64,000 nt of DNA. Origin: Vibrio aquaticus (GTDB lineage: Bacteria; Pseudomonadota; Gammaproteobacteria; Enterobacterales; Vibrionaceae). A model generated the notes under the pieces. That model ran no database searches. It saw nothing but the letters and a program-made list of their open reading frames with translations, and was not told where the DNA came from. Positions 18,254-27,860 of this stretch are shown here, piece after piece (the first letter of the stretch is position 1; each line of letters starts with the position of its first letter). The translations under genes were made by a program, and so were the position numbers. Where the stretch lies: positions 62,001 through 126,000 of the forward strand of contig NZ_RXZH01000008.1 of the NCBI RefSeq assembly GCF_003970385.1, in the 5' to 3' direction.

Positions 18254-18517
18254 TTCCATTCCTTTAGTACAAAACCTGAGAAATTAAGCATTTAGTGCTG
18301 TCTTTGTCTGTCTCATAAATAATTAAATCCCATGATATTGCTAGAATCTATAAAATTATTCCGGTAAATAGGATAGTTTTCTATCAATTGATGTCGAAGC
18401 ATTATTCATACGTACAATGATCCACACAGCTCATCATTATTTTTCCGATCTCACGACAATGTCAGGGGACGACAATGATGACACCGTTATGATCAAACAG
18501 ACTGACAAGGAACTCAA
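18254..18517. other. Gene-free upstream region of the RND operon
   Basis: Together with the preceding hairpin this makes a 310-base stretch without a gene. It is AT-rich and must hold the promoter of the RND efflux pair. The only distinct element I see is a direct repeat, ACGACAATG, at 18453-18461 and 18469-18477 (16-base period), close to the gene start. I see no clear -35/-10 pair that I would defend and no reading frame with a ribosome site. Confidence 0.5.
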
Positions 18518-19663
18518 ATGACGATTAAGCCGTTACGTTGGTTATTGCCATTTCTCATATTGGGTGGTTCTTACGCCGCCTATCAAGCCATTGCATCTAG
18601 TGGGCCTGAGTCACTAGAAAGTAAACCGCCTAAAGCGTCTCCTGTAGTAAAAGTTTCCAAACTGAGCCCGAGTGATCACAAAGTGGTGATTACTAGCCAC
18701 GGTGAGCTTCAACCTGTAGAAGTAACACAGTTGTCTGCACAAGTGTCCGGAGAAGTTCTCAGTTGGCACCCTAATTTTGTCGTTGGTGGTATTGTGAAGC
18801 GCGGCGAAGTGTTATTTAGCCTTGAAAGCGATAACTACCAAGCGGCGGTACTCCAAGCGGAAGCACAACTGGCCAGTGCTCAAGCTGCGCTAATTGAAGA
18901 AAAAGCACGGGCAGAAGTGGCAAAACGTCAGGCGAAAAACCTGCCACAGAAACAGGTAACGGATCTGTACTTACGCAAACCTCAATTATTGAGTGCCGAT
19001 GCTCAGGTCAAATCTGCTCTGGCATCACTGAAACGGGCGAAACGCGATTTGGAAAACTGCAAAGTAGTCGCGCCTTATGATGCACTTGTGATTGCCAAAG
19101 ACATTGGTGTTGGCCAGTTCATTTCCGCAGGCGCTCACGTTGCTACGTTAAATAACGTTGAAGCGGGTGAGATCCGTATTCCTATTGCAGGATTCGACAG
19201 CGCATTCTTACCGCAAGAGTATGCGGGGCTTCCAGCGCAAGTCACTCAAAGAGGCATTGAAAGCACCCAAAGAGAAGGGGTGATTGACCGTGACCTTGGC
19301 GTGATTGATAGCAGCACGCGCATGATCAATATGGTTGTGCGAGTCGAAGATCCTTATGCGATAAAGAGTGCTCAAGCGCCGATGCAGTTTGGTTCTTATG
19401 TCGAGGTTCAATTTTCAGGTAAAGAGCTGAAACACATCTATCGCCTGCCACAAGAGCTAGTGAATAACCGCCAAGTGTGGGTCGTTAATAGTGAAAATCA
19501 GCTCGAACCAAGAGTGGTGAACGTTCTGCGAGCAGAAAAAGAGTTCATGCTGATTAATCAAGGCTTAAGCGACGAAGACCAGATTGTTCTGACGGTGCCC
19601 GAATACCCGCAAACTGGATTACAAGTTGAAATTGCTGTTCAAGACAGCTTAGTCAATAAGTAG
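18518..19663 (+). CDS. RND efflux periplasmic adaptor (membrane fusion protein)
   Basis: A 381-residue adaptor of the AcrA/HlyD class. An N-terminal membrane anchor (about residues 8-27) is followed by a lipoyl-like half motif (VSGEVLSWHPNFVVGGIVKRG), an alpha-helical hairpin rich in Ala, Gln and Lys (about 105-170), the second lipoyl half (NCKVVAPYDALV) and a beta-barrel domain. It should connect the RND pump encoded nine bases downstream with a TolC-type outer-membrane channel encoded elsewhere. Substrate unknown. Confidence 0.9.
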   Translation: MTIKPLRWLLPFLILGGSYAAYQAIASSGPESLESKPPKASPVVKVSKLSPSDHKVVITSHGELQPVEVTQLSAQVSGEVLSWHPNFVVGGIVKRGEVLFSLESDNYQAAVLQAEAQLASAQAALIEEKARAEVAKRQAKNLPQKQVTDLYLRKPQLLSADAQVKSALASLKRAKRDLENCKVVAPYDALVIAKDIGVGQFISAGAHVATLNNVEAGEIRIPIAGFDSAFLPQEYAGLPAQVTQRGIESTQREGVIDRDLGVIDSSTRMINMVVRVEDPYAIKSAQAPMQFGSYVEVQFSGKELKHIYRLPQELVNNRQVWVVNSENQLEPRVVNVLRAEKEFMLINQGLSDEDQIVLTVPEYPQTGLQVEIAVQDSLVNK

Positions 19664-19672
19664 AGGCTCAAC

Positions 19673-22600
19673 ATGGAAGAATCCAAACAGAAAGGGCTTA
19701 TCGCTTACTTCGCCAATAATTCCGTGGCGGCCAATTTGATGATGGCCTTCATCCTGATTATTGGTACGGTGAGCTTTTTCTTTATTCAACGTCAGATGTT
19801 CCCAAACATTGAAGTCAACTACATCAATGTTAGCGCCCAATATCCAGGCGCGTCACCGCAAGAAATTGAAGAGAGCATACTCATCAAGCTGGAAGAGTCG
19901 TTGAAAGATGTCACCGGCATCAAAAAAGCGGTGTCTACAGCCTACCGAGGCAGCGGTAACATCGAACTTGAGATTGGTGTGGATGAAGACATCGACGCCG
20001 TACTGGACAAAGTAAAACAAAAGGTTGATGCGGCTTCTAATTTTCCGGATGCGATGGAACCGATTCAGGTTTATCAATATGAGTGGCGACAAGATGTGAT
20101 CGAAATGGCGCTGGTCGGTGATCGAACCTTGCTTGAGCTCAAGCCGATTGCCAAGCAAATTGAAGATGAGTTGCTTCAACTAAACAATGTCGCTTTGGTG
20201 GATCTTGGCGCGCCTGAATATGAGATAGCCATTGAGGTTGAGCCCAGCATTTTACAGAAATACAGCTTAACGTTGAACGATGTCAGTAACGCCATTCAAC
20301 GCTACTCAGCGAACTATTCTGCCGGTGAAGTTCGCACTAACTCGGGCATGATTTCGGTGCGTATCGAAAACCAATATTACAGCGGCGAGGAGTTTCGCGA
20401 CATTCCGGTTAAGATAGGGGCGAACGGCGGTAAGGTTTTACTTCAAGACATCGCAACGATCAAAGATGGCTTTACCGAAGACGATCGTTACTTCCGCTAT
20501 TCCGGTCAAAATGCCATGTACCTGTCGGTTAAGGCAACTAAAGACCAAAACATGGTGACGGTTGCAGAGTCGGTGAAATCCTACCTAGAACAAAAGAACC
20601 CAACGTTACCGTCTGACCTTAAGATCAAAACCTTGGTCGATATGACCTACTACCTAAACGCCCGCCTAGACATGATGCTGAAAAACCTGCTTCAAGGTGC
20701 GGTATTGGTGGCGTTAATGCTCAGTCTGTTCTTGCGCGTTAAGCTCGCCATGTGGGTGATGGTTGGTCTTCCGGTGTGTTTCTTGGGGGCAGTCATGCTT
20801 ATGCCAGCCATTGGTGTCAGCATCAACATTGTTTCTCTGTTCGCCTTCATCATGGTTCTGGGGATCGTTGTTGATGATGCCATTGTCATAGGGGAAAGCG
20901 CTTACAGTGAAATAGAGAAACATGGAGGTGGTGTCGAGAACGTGGTCCGTGGAGCTAAACGTGTGGCAACACCTGCTACGTTTGGCGTTTTGACGACAAT
21001 GGCGGTATTTGCACCGTTTTTGATGTCAAAAGGGATAGAGCGCGCCTTCTTCTTTGGTATCGCTTCTATCGTGATTTTGTGTCTTTTCTTTAGCTTGATT
21101 GAATCCAAACTGATTCTGCCTTCACACTTGGCACACACTAAGTTTAAGCCCATCAAAAAAGGCAGCTGGCGTGACAGGTTCAACACACGCTTCTTTGGGT
21201 TTATTAATGGCCCGTACAAGCAGTTCGTTAAGTGGTGTACCCATTGGCGTTGGAGTGTTTTCACTACCTTTGTTGGTGTGTTGGCGGTAAGTGTTGCTTT
21301 GGTTATGGCGAATTATGTTCGTGTTGTGCCATCTCCCAAGGTTCCCCATGACTTTCCTAGCATCAAGCTCGTGATGAACGACAATGTCTCGAGTGAACAA
21401 ACCATTGAAGCATTGAAGTTGATTGAGTCTACCGTTTTAAGCATTGATGAAAGCATCGAACAAGAGACCGGTCAGAAAATGGTGCGCGATATTCTGACCT
21501 TCAGTCAAGGCAGAAAAGAAGGGCGCTTGGTTATCCCGCTGGTGGACGAAGAGTTAAGACCTTTCAATACGTTTGAGTTGGCAAGGCGCTGGCGAGAAAG
21601 CATTCCAACCATCCCAGGTTTGAAGATGCTTAACGTCTCAGACAACGTGAATGACGATGAAAAAGGCGATGAATTTGGCTTCTTGCTCTACGGAGGAGAC
21701 ATAGAAAGCCTTAACGCCGCAGGGCGTGATTTGATTCTTGCTTTGCAACAGCAGCAAGGTCTCTTTGATATTTCATCGTCGATCGATTCTGGCAGCCAAG
21801 AAGTTTTGTTATCTCTCGCTCCCGTCGCTTATGACCTTGGTTTGGATTTGTTTGATATCGCCACTCAAGTTGGTGGCAGCTTCTATGGCGGTGAGGCTCA
21901 GCGTGTGCTCCGTGACGGGGAAGAAATCAAAGTCATGGTGCGTTATCCGAAGTTAACCCGAGAAGCGTTTTCTTCTTTACGCTACGCCATCATCACAACG
22001 CCCGAAGGCAAAAAGGTGATGCTTGGCGATGTGGTCGAGATTAACCAGCAGCCAGGAGTGAGCAGTATTCGCCGCGAAGGCGGTTATCGCAGCGTGTATG
22101 TTTACGGCTCTATTGATGAAGAGTTAGTTGAACCAAACCAAATTGTCGAGCAAGTGAACAGTGAAATCATCCCGGATATTCTTGCTAATTATTCGGGGGT
22201 TAAAAGTGAACTCGGCGGCACTATAGAAGAGCAGCAAGCTCAGCAAAATGAGCAAATCATCTTCTTCATTGCCGGTATGATTATCGTGTATATCCTGCTT
22301 GCTGTGCCGCTTAAGAGCTACTCTCAACCCCTGATTATTATGTCGGTGATTCCGTTTAGCTTAACGGGTGCAATTTGGGGACATTACTGGTTTGGTTTGG
22401 ATCTCAGTATGATGTCGACCTTTGGCTTAATAGCCGCCGCAGGTGTGGTGGTTAATGACTCGCTGGTAATGACCGATTACGTCAACCAAGTGAGAGCAAA
22501 GGGAGTGGCGATCAAAGAAGCGGTGATTGAAGCGGGTTGTGCGCGCTTTAGAGCCATCACGCTGACCTCAATTACCACCTTTGTGGGTGTCTTGCCGATC

Positions 22601-22798
22601 ATGTTTGAAACGAGCTTGCAGGCAAGGTTTGTTATTCCAATGGCGGTAGCACTTGGCTTTGCTGTGCTGTTTGCAACCCTGCTGACATTGGTGCTCGTGC
22701 CATGTCTATATCTTATGCTTGAGGATATCAAAGGGATGTTTTCGAAGTTAAAAAACCTTCTCACAGGAAAACGAGGTAAAGCCCAAGTGGTGACCTAA
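19673..22798 (+). CDS. RND efflux transporter permease
   Basis: A 1041-residue inner-membrane proton-driven exporter of the AcrB/MexB type. It has the expected 12 membrane helices in two halves, each with a large periplasmic loop. Visible hallmarks are the N-terminal helix (NNSVAANLMMAFILIIGTVS), the porter-domain opening YPGASPQEIEESI, and the TM4 region GIVVDDAIVIGESAYSEIEK with two membrane aspartates that relay protons. Its TM10 counterpart is VVNDSLVMTDYVNQ. Length is normal for the family. It is the second gene of a two-gene operon without an outer-membrane channel and is followed by a strong terminator. Confidence 0.93.
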   Translation: MEESKQKGLIAYFANNSVAANLMMAFILIIGTVSFFFIQRQMFPNIEVNYINVSAQYPGASPQEIEESILIKLEESLKDVTGIKKAVSTAYRGSGNIELEIGVDEDIDAVLDKVKQKVDAASNFPDAMEPIQVYQYEWRQDVIEMALVGDRTLLELKPIAKQIEDELLQLNNVALVDLGAPEYEIAIEVEPSILQKYSLTLNDVSNAIQRYSANYSAGEVRTNSGMISVRIENQYYSGEEFRDIPVKIGANGGKVLLQDIATIKDGFTEDDRYFRYSGQNAMYLSVKATKDQNMVTVAESVKSYLEQKNPTLPSDLKIKTLVDMTYYLNARLDMMLKNLLQGAVLVALMLSLFLRVKLAMWVMVGLPVCFLGAVMLMPAIGVSINIVSLFAFIMVLGIVVDDAIVIGESAYSEIEKHGGGVENVVRGAKRVATPATFGVLTTMAVFAPFLMSKGIERAFFFGIASIVILCLFFSLIESKLILPSHLAHTKFKPIKKGSWRDRFNTRFFGFINGPYKQFVKWCTHWRWSVFTTFVGVLAVSVALVMANYVRVVPSPKVPHDFPSIKLVMNDNVSSEQTIEALKLIESTVLSIDESIEQETGQKMVRDILTFSQGRKEGRLVIPLVDEELRPFNTFELARRWRESIPTIPGLKMLNVSDNVNDDEKGDEFGFLLYGGDIESLNAAGRDLILALQQQQGLFDISSSIDSGSQEVLLSLAPVAYDLGLDLFDIATQVGGSFYGGEAQRVLRDGEEIKVMVRYPKLTREAFSSLRYAIITTPEGKKVMLGDVVEINQQPGVSSIRREGGYRSVYVYGSIDEELVEPNQIVEQVNSEIIPDILANYSGVKSELGGTIEEQQAQQNEQIIFFIAGMIIVYILLAVPLKSYSQPLIIMSVIPFSLTGAIWGHYWFGLDLSMMSTFGLIAAAGVVVNDSLVMTDYVNQVRAKGVAIKEAVIEAGCARFRAITLTSITTFVGVLPIMFETSLQARFVIPMAVALGFAVLFATLLTLVLVPCLYLMLEDIKGMFSKLKNLLTGKRGKAQVVT

Positions 22799-22818
22799 AC
22801 AAGCGATGCCCAAATAAC

Positions 22819-22854
22819 AAGGCCTGAGGAATTTGATACTTCTCAGGCCTTTTT
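22819..22854 (+). terminator. Intrinsic terminator of the RND operon
   Basis: A ten-base-pair stem, AAGGCCTGAG with CTCAGGCCTT, a 13-base loop and a run of T directly after the stem. It lies about 20 bases past the RND stop. On the opposite strand the T-run is poor, so the convergent glutaredoxin unit is less well terminated. Confidence 0.9.
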
Positions 22855-22889
22855 CATTCATGATGAAATCGAGCGTTAGTGACAATTAC

Positions 22890-23117
22890 TTAGCTCTTAT
22901 ACATCTTCTCGAAGTTACCTGGATTCCAGCCAATCATAATGCGGTCACCGATTTTAAGAACAGGCAGCGAGCGAGCACCGATCGCATCTAGCTCTTTACG
23001 GCCGCGTTGCATTTTTGCGTTGGTTAGTCTGTACTTGTAACCCTTAGAATCTAAGTAACGCTGTGCATCTTTACAATGTGGGCATTTATCTTTTACGTAC
23101 AGGACAAGTCGTTTCAT
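22890..23117 (-). CDS. Glutaredoxin-family protein
   Basis: A 75-residue thioredoxin-fold protein with the redox motif CPHC near residue 12 and the cis-proline loop SLPVLKIGD. The C-terminus has the glutaredoxin GW-type ending (GWNPGNFEKMYK). It should reduce disulphides or mixed glutathione adducts in the cytoplasm. I use the ATG at 23117 because TAGGAAAC lies just upstream; an upstream in-frame extension of 20 codons lacks a ribosome site and is not conserved-looking. Confidence 0.85.
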   Translation of the reverse strand: MKRLVLYVKDKCPHCKDAQRYLDSKGYKYRLTNAKMQRGRKELDAIGARSLPVLKIGDRIMIGWNPGNFEKMYKS

Positions 23118-23240
23118 GCTAGGTTTCCTAAGGGTTATCTCTGGCGCAGAGTTTAACGAAAAGGCTGTGAATGGCAAGTAGGAATAGGGTAGACTTACGC
23201 CCCTTTAGTTGTGCCGTTGGCTCTATTTTCTACTGTGACT

Positions 23241-23744
23241 ATGAATCCGTTACTCCGCTACATTCAAGGCTACCCTGAACATATCCTCACCCCGGTGACT
23301 CAAATGATAGAGTCGGGCCGCTTTACCACTTGGTTTGAAAAACGTTACCCAACCAATCACGACATCAAAAGTGAAAAAGCTCTGTTTGAATATACGATGG
23401 CGATTAAAAATCGTTATATGAAGAAAACAGCGCCACTAAGTAAAGTCATTTATGACAGCAAGATCCACTTGATCAACAACGCACTCGGTCTGCACACGTA
23501 TGTGGCTAAAGTTCATGGTGGCAAGATTAAGTCGAAAAACGAAATTCGTATTGCCAGTATCTTCAAGAATGCGCCTGAGCCATTACTGAGAATGCTGGTA
23601 GTGCATGAGTTAGCGCACATCAAAGAGAAAGAACACGATAAAGCGTTTTATCAGCTCTGTTGCCACATGGAACCGGATTACCATCAGTTAGAGCTCGATG
23701 CTCGTCTATTTATGATTTACCAAGAAATTAATAAGAAAAAGTAG
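23241..23744 (+). CDS. YgjP-like zinc metallopeptidase-fold protein
   Basis: A 167-residue protein of the YgjP/DUF45 type with a zincin motif, [18 protein letters not shown], containing HExxH and a further His, as expected for a gluzincin-like metal site. The rest is basic and helical. Its biological substrate is unknown. The start is uncertain: the ATG at 23241 is chosen over a GTG at 23211, neither with a good ribosome site. It ends four bases before rlmF, so the two are probably co-transcribed. Confidence 0.8.
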   Translation: MNPLLRYIQGYPEHILTPVTQMIESGRFTTWFEKRYPTNHDIKSEKALFEYTMAIKNRYMKKTAPLSKVIYDSKIHLINNALGLHTYVAKVHGGKIKSKNEIRIASIFKNAPEPLLRMLVVHELAHIKEKEHDKAFYQLCCHMEPDYHQLELDARLFMIYQEINKKK

Positions 23745-23748
23745 CGTT

Positions 23749-24795
23749 ATGACTCGCCTAAACAAACCTCATCGTCAAAGTAAGCAAACCAAAGATGCCA
23801 GCGCCTCAACTATGAAAGTGGTTACGGTTAAAGGTAAAGCGGGCTTACATAAGCGTAACCTACACCAAGGTCGTTATGACTTTACTCAGTTGGTAAAAGC
23901 ACTCCCAGAGCTACAAAAGCACGTTATTAAGAACCCGAAAGGGGATGCGAGCATTAACTTTTCCGATCCTTTAGCGGTCAAGTTACTGAATAAAGCATTG
24001 CTTGCTCATCATTACAACGTCACGTCTTGGGATATTCCTGAAGGCTATTTATGTCCGCCAATTCCGGGAAGAGCTGACTACATTCATCGTTTAGCAGAGT
24101 TGTTAAGCAGTGAAAGTTCCTCACTTAAGCATAATCAAGTAAAAGCATTGGATGTCGGTGTGGGCGCGAACTGTATTTATCCTATTGTAGGGGCAACGGA
24201 ATATGGTTGGCAGTACATCGGTGCCGATGTTGACGCCGTGTCTGTCGATAACTCGAATAAGATAGCCCAAGATAATAGTGTATTAACGGGGCGTGTTGAG
24301 TGCCGCTTACAGGCCGATAGTCGCCATTTCTTCAAAGGTATTATTCAGCCAAACGAGTATTATGACGTAACGACGTGTAACCCGCCGTTCCATAAGTCGC
24401 TTCAAGACGCGCAGCAAGGGACGGAGCGTAAGCTCAACAACCTAGCGGCGAATAAGAATAAACGTAATCAAGCTGAGCAGAAATCGAAGCCAGCAAAGTC
24501 ACCTATACTTAACTTTGGTGGTCAAAAAGCTGAGCTTTGGTGTCCGGGTGGTGAAGCGACATTTATTAAGAATATGGCGTTTGAGAGCCGAGATTTCGCT
24601 AAACAGGTACTGTGGTTCTCAACGTTGATCTCTAAGAAAGAAAACGTTCGTTGGATGCGCAAGAACTTAGAGAAAGCGGGTGCTACTGAAATGCGAATTG
24701 TAGAGATGAGCCAAGGACAAAAGGTGAGTCGCTTTGTTGCGTGGACGTTCAAAACAGAAAATGAACGCCAACAGTGGTTAAAGGTAAAACGCTAA
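23749..24795 (+). CDS. rlmF: 23S rRNA m6A1618 methyltransferase RlmF
   Basis: A 348-residue SAM-dependent methyltransferase that modifies adenine 1618 in 23S rRNA. The SAM-binding start is seen as [17 protein letters not shown] (about residue 135), followed by the acidic loop [11 protein letters not shown]. The catalytic N6-adenine motif is CNPPFHKS (about residue 207). A basic N-terminal tail (HRQSKQTKD) likely binds RNA. The length agrees with RlmF (YbiN) proteins. Confidence 0.92.
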   Translation: MTRLNKPHRQSKQTKDASASTMKVVTVKGKAGLHKRNLHQGRYDFTQLVKALPELQKHVIKNPKGDASINFSDPLAVKLLNKALLAHHYNVTSWDIPEGYLCPPIPGRADYIHRLAELLSSESSSLKHNQVKALDVGVGANCIYPIVGATEYGWQYIGADVDAVSVDNSNKIAQDNSVLTGRVECRLQADSRHFFKGIIQPNEYYDVTTCNPPFHKSLQDAQQGTERKLNNLAANKNKRNQAEQKSKPAKSPILNFGGQKAELWCPGGEATFIKNMAFESRDFAKQVLWFSTLISKKENVRWMRKNLEKAGATEMRIVEMSQGQKVSRFVAWTFKTENERQQWLKVKR

Positions 24796-24815
24796 CGGTT
24801 TGATACGGAGGGGGT

Positions 24816-24986
24816 ATGGAGTTTGAAATCTATATGCCCTGCGAGCCAGTTTGGATTTGCGATAGCTTTCTGGCTCTGTTCACTGTGTTAGGCGTACTTG
24901 GTCTAGCGGGTTTTATCTACATTCTTTATAAAGAACACCGCCGCATTCATCGTAAAAGCAGTAACAAACGTAGCGGCAAGCGTTAG
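24816..24986 (+). CDS. Small single-pass membrane protein
   Basis: A 56-residue reading frame with an excellent ribosome site: GGAGGGGG ends one base before the ATG. The product begins with a short acidic, Cys-containing segment (MEFEIYMPCEPVWICD), continues with one hydrophobic helix (about residues 18-38) and ends in a strongly basic tail (HRRIHRKSSNKRSGKR), so the N-terminus should lie outside by the positive-inside rule. It sits 20 bases after rlmF and its stop overlaps the end of the convergent TPR gene by four bases. No family recognised. Confidence 0.7.
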   Translation: MEFEIYMPCEPVWICDSFLALFTVLGVLGLAGFIYILYKEHRRIHRKSSNKRSGKR

Positions 24987-25693
24987 CCCATCAGTTCTAG
25001 CTTCTTCTGATATTTCTTCTCCAATGCTTTGTTACCTGCTTTGCCCTCTAAATCTATCAGCAATTGTAACGATGGCTTTTGCACACCATAGCGCTTATGG
25101 AAGTTCATCAAACGGATTCTTGCATCAGTATACTGACCGTTTTCAATCTCAAGTTTTGCTAAGTTAAGTAACGAGCGCGGACGATAAGGATCATGGTCTA
25201 ATGCGCGGTCGAAGTATTGCTTCGCTTTCTCTTTTTCACCTGATTTCAGTGAGCATAGCGCGGCATTTTCATAGCTAGCAGAGATAAGGTAATAATAAGG
25301 CTGATTGATGGCTTTATTGAAGTACTGATCGGCCTGTTCGTAGCGTTCATGCTTACAAAGGAACGTACCGTAGTTGTTGAGTACATTACCGTTTTTCGGG
25401 TGTTGTCTTAGTGCGGTTTTATAGAGCTTTTCTGCTGACTTTTCTTCACCCACCTGCTCAAAGTAGTGCGCGAGTGAAAGCTGCGCTCGATAGTATTTCG
25501 AATCGTGTTCTAAGGCTTTTTCTAAGTTTTCTCGCGCTTTGAGCATATTGCCTTGTTCAAGATAACCGATGCCGAGCTCAATACGGGCCTCGGCTTGTTC
25601 TCTTGAGCTAGCAGTGAGCGTGTTACTTGATGTCGCTTCTACAGTCACACAACCGGAAACGAGAAGGGGCAGAGAAAGAAGCAGTAGACGCAT
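24983..25693 (-). CDS. PilF/PilW-like TPR lipoprotein
   Basis: A 236-residue predicted lipoprotein: signal peptide ending in the lipobox VSGC (Cys about residue 15), followed by tetratricopeptide repeats through residue about 220 (for example ARIELGIGYLEQGNMLKARE and GNVLNNYGTFLCKHERYEQA). It resembles PilF/PilW, which helps assemble type IV pilus secretins in the outer membrane. It stands alone here and is not next to other pilus genes, so it could be a paralogue with another role. Confidence 0.78.
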   Translation of the reverse strand: MRLLLLSLPLLVSGCVTVEATSSNTLTASSREQAEARIELGIGYLEQGNMLKARENLEKALEHDSKYYRAQLSLAHYFEQVGEEKSAEKLYKTALRQHPKNGNVLNNYGTFLCKHERYEQADQYFNKAINQPYYYLISASYENAALCSLKSGEKEKAKQYFDRALDHDPYRPRSLLNLAKLEIENGQYTDARIRLMNFHKRYGVQKPSLQLLIDLEGKAGNKALEKKYQKKLELMG

Positions 25694-25814
25694 AGTTCCA
25701 ACAAAGGTTATGAATGAATTATCTATATAACCTACTTAGCTAGCCTTGATGAGAAGCCAAGAAAAAGTATGCGACAGGTTTGGCATTTCCCAATGTTTTG
25801 AGAGAGATAAAACA

Positions 25815-25845
25815 AAAGGGGAGCTTGGTAATAAAGCTCCCCTTT
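25815..25845 (-). terminator. Intrinsic terminator of metA
   Basis: AAAGGGGAGCTT pairs with AAGCTCCCCTTT around a seven-base loop. On the minus strand the stem is followed by TGTTTTATC, a moderate T-run. It lies about 20 bases downstream of the metA stop. Confidence 0.85.
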
Positions 25846-25863
25846 AAAGGCGAATGGATGATG

Positions 25864-26805
25864 TTAGTCGTCTTTGGTGAAGTTAGCTTCGCTGAACTTA
25901 TCAAGATCGTATGGCGTTTGCTGGTAAACGCAGTAGTTCAGCCAGTTAGAAAACAGTAAATGTCCGTGACTACGCCAGCTCGCTGATGGCGGATTATCAG
26001 GATTATTGTTCGGGTAGTAGTTCACTGGAATCGACGGTTCCATACCTTCACCTAAATCACGCACGTATTCATTGTGAAGAGTGTGTGAGTCATATTCAGG
26101 GTGTCCGGTTACAAATACATTACGCTTATCTTTGGTTGAGGCAAGGTAGACACCAGCAACGTCAGAAGTGGCAAGAATGTCCAAGTCTGTGTGCTGTTCT
26201 AAATACTCTGGTGAGAAGTCAGCGTAACGGCTATGCGGTGCTAAGAAAGTGTCATCGAAACCACGTAAAACAGGGTGGTAAGGTTGATGAATCTTATGAT
26301 TATAAACGCCAGACAGCTTTTCTTTACGGGTGCGTTTAGGTAAATCGTAAAGCAGTTTCAAGCCAGCTTGCGCAGCCCAACACACATATAGCGTTGAGGT
26401 CACGTGCTCCTTCGCCCAGTTCATGATGGTTTGCAGGTGCTCCCAATAAATCACATCTTCAAATTGAACTAAACCCAGTGGCGCGCCCGTGATGATAAGG
26501 CCATCGAAATTGCGTCCTTTGACCATTTCGAATTGACGGTAGAAGTTATCAAGGTGCTCGGTTGGGGTATTTTTGCTTGGGCGGTCGTCAATACGCAGCA
26601 GCTCGATGTCGACTTGTAGCGGGCTATTAGATAGCAGACGTAAGAATTGAGTTTCCGTCTCAATTTTCTTCGGCATAAGATTGAGGATCAGAACCTTAAG
26701 CGGACGAATTTCCTGTGTAGAAGCACGAGATTCAGGCATGATGAAGATGTTCTCAGTGCGTAATACGTCAGATGCAGGTAGTTGATCGGGGATCTTAATT
26801 GGCAC
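25864..26805 (-). CDS. metA: Homoserine O-succinyltransferase MetA
   Basis: A 313-residue enzyme of the methionine pathway that acylates homoserine in the cytoplasm. The catalytic Cys is in [19 protein letters not shown] (about residue 142), and the His-Glu pair is in [10 protein letters not shown] (about residue 235). Length and start ([14 protein letters not shown]) fit the family well. Succinyl rather than acetyl specificity is usual for gammaproteobacteria but cannot be proven from the sequence. A MetJ-like operator lies just upstream. Confidence 0.95.
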   Translation of the reverse strand: MPIKIPDQLPASDVLRTENIFIMPESRASTQEIRPLKVLILNLMPKKIETETQFLRLLSNSPLQVDIELLRIDDRPSKNTPTEHLDNFYRQFEMVKGRNFDGLIITGAPLGLVQFEDVIYWEHLQTIMNWAKEHVTSTLYVCWAAQAGLKLLYDLPKRTRKEKLSGVYNHKIHQPYHPVLRGFDDTFLAPHSRYADFSPEYLEQHTDLDILATSDVAGVYLASTKDKRNVFVTGHPEYDSHTLHNEYVRDLGEGMEPSIPVNYYPNNNPDNPPSASWRSHGHLLFSNWLNYCVYQQTPYDLDKFSEANFTKDD

Positions 26806-26829
26806 AGCTTACTCCCTAAGCGTTATTGT

Positions 26830-26845
26830 GGACGTCTATACTTCC
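26830..26845 (-). promoter_or_regulatory. metA: Probable MetJ operator (Met box pair) upstream of metA
   Basis: On the minus strand this reads GGAAGTATAGACGTCC, matching 12 of 16 positions of two tandem AGACGTCT Met boxes. It lies 25 bases upstream of the metA start, where repression by MetJ with S-adenosylmethionine would be expected. The first box is degenerate and the second nearly perfect. Confidence 0.55.
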
Positions 26846-26934
26846 AAACTTAACCCAATCAGAATGAGATGTCGATAGCAATCTTGGTCTGATCTGTATT
26901 AAGATCTGCCCATCATGCTCAATCCAACTCAATT

Positions 26935-27330
26935 ATGGCTTTCACTCTTACTCTCATTCGAGGACTTCCCGGCTCGGGAAAAAGTACCTTAGCGAAAACG
27001 CTACCGGCTCAGCATTTCGAAGCAGATATGTATTTTATCAATGAGCAGGGTGAGTACGTCTATCAAGCCGATAGGATTACCGCAGCGCACGAATGGTGCC
27101 AATCGAGTGTGGAGCAGGCCCTAGCTCAGCGCCAAAGTGTCGTGGTGTCGAATACGTTCGTCAGGCGTTGGGAAATTGTACCTTACCTTAAAATAGCGCA
27201 ACGCTATGGCGCCAAGTTTGAGGTGATTGAGTGTCATAAGCAGTACGGCAACATCCACGGAGTTGGCCCTGCTGTAATCGCAAAAATGAAAAAACGGTGG
27301 CAAGAATGGCGAAACGCAGTCCAGTTGTAG
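26935..27330 (+). CDS. P-loop kinase-like ATP-binding protein
   Basis: A 131-residue protein with a Walker A motif at the very start (RGLPGSGKSTLAKTL, residues about 9-23), followed by a short kinase-type core resembling polynucleotide or zeta-toxin-like kinases (HFEADMYF, and VVVSNTFVRRWEI as the Walker B region). A basic end (KKRWQEWR) closes it. Substrate unknown. It overlaps the following gene by 25 bases and is divergent from metA. Confidence 0.75.
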   Translation: MAFTLTLIRGLPGSGKSTLAKTLPAQHFEADMYFINEQGEYVYQADRITAAHEWCQSSVEQALAQRQSVVVSNTFVRRWEIVPYLKIAQRYGAKFEVIECHKQYGNIHGVGPAVIAKMKKRWQEWRNAVQL

Positions 27331-27743
27331 AAATGGTCTCTTACGGGATCTACAAAGAGTGGGATTCTCGCTCAAAAGAACTGCCTAAAATCGTCGACTT
27401 TACGACTAAGGTTCCGGCGGATGAAGAGATTGAATTTGGCTATATCGTTAACATCAAAAAAGCCAAAGGGGAGGTGATTGAGTTCTGCATTGATCACCCA
27501 GGTGTTAAAGGCAAAAAGGGTCAAATCCTCGAACCGTTCACAGGAGAACTGCATGTTGGCAGTAACGATTGGGACTTCTATCTTGGCGATACTATTCAGC
27601 TGCTTGACCCGATTGACGGGTTTGAGTCCAACATCGGTAAATGGCGCATGACGATTCAGTTGGGCAACAAGGTCATATCAGACAAGACCTTTGATGTCTT
27701 TGCTCGTGATGAAGGGGAGTTTTGGAAACGCAGAGGTTTCTAA
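27306..27743 (+). CDS. DUF3859-like protein
   Basis: A 145-residue protein of predicted all-beta character without signal peptide or membrane segment. Features include VEMVSYGIYKEWDSRSKELP near the start and HVGSNDWDFYLGDTI, in line with the uncharacterised DUF3859 family, which I recognise by pattern only. I use the ATG at 27306; the GTG at 27297 would extend it by three residues. It shares an operon with the P-loop gene. Confidence 0.65.
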   Translation: MAKRSPVVEMVSYGIYKEWDSRSKELPKIVDFTTKVPADEEIEFGYIVNIKKAKGEVIEFCIDHPGVKGKKGQILEPFTGELHVGSNDWDFYLGDTIQLLDPIDGFESNIGKWRMTIQLGNKVISDKTFDVFARDEGEFWKRRGF

Positions 27744-27804
27744 ATTTCGAGCGTTACTCTTCTTAACGTCCTAATAAGCATTGTTAAATTAAGGTATAAA
27801 CAAT

Positions 27805-27831
27805 AAAGGCTGGTGATTCACCAGCCTTTTT
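27805..27831. terminator. Bidirectional terminator between convergent units
   Basis: An 11-base-pair stem, AAAGGCTGGTG with CACCAGCCTTT, with a three-base loop and T-rich flanks on both strands (TTTTT on plus, TTTATTG on minus). It serves the DUF3859 unit and the convergent exporter operon. Confidence 0.88.
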
Positions 27832-27860
27832 ACTTCATATCGCTTTAGTTCTTTAATACC

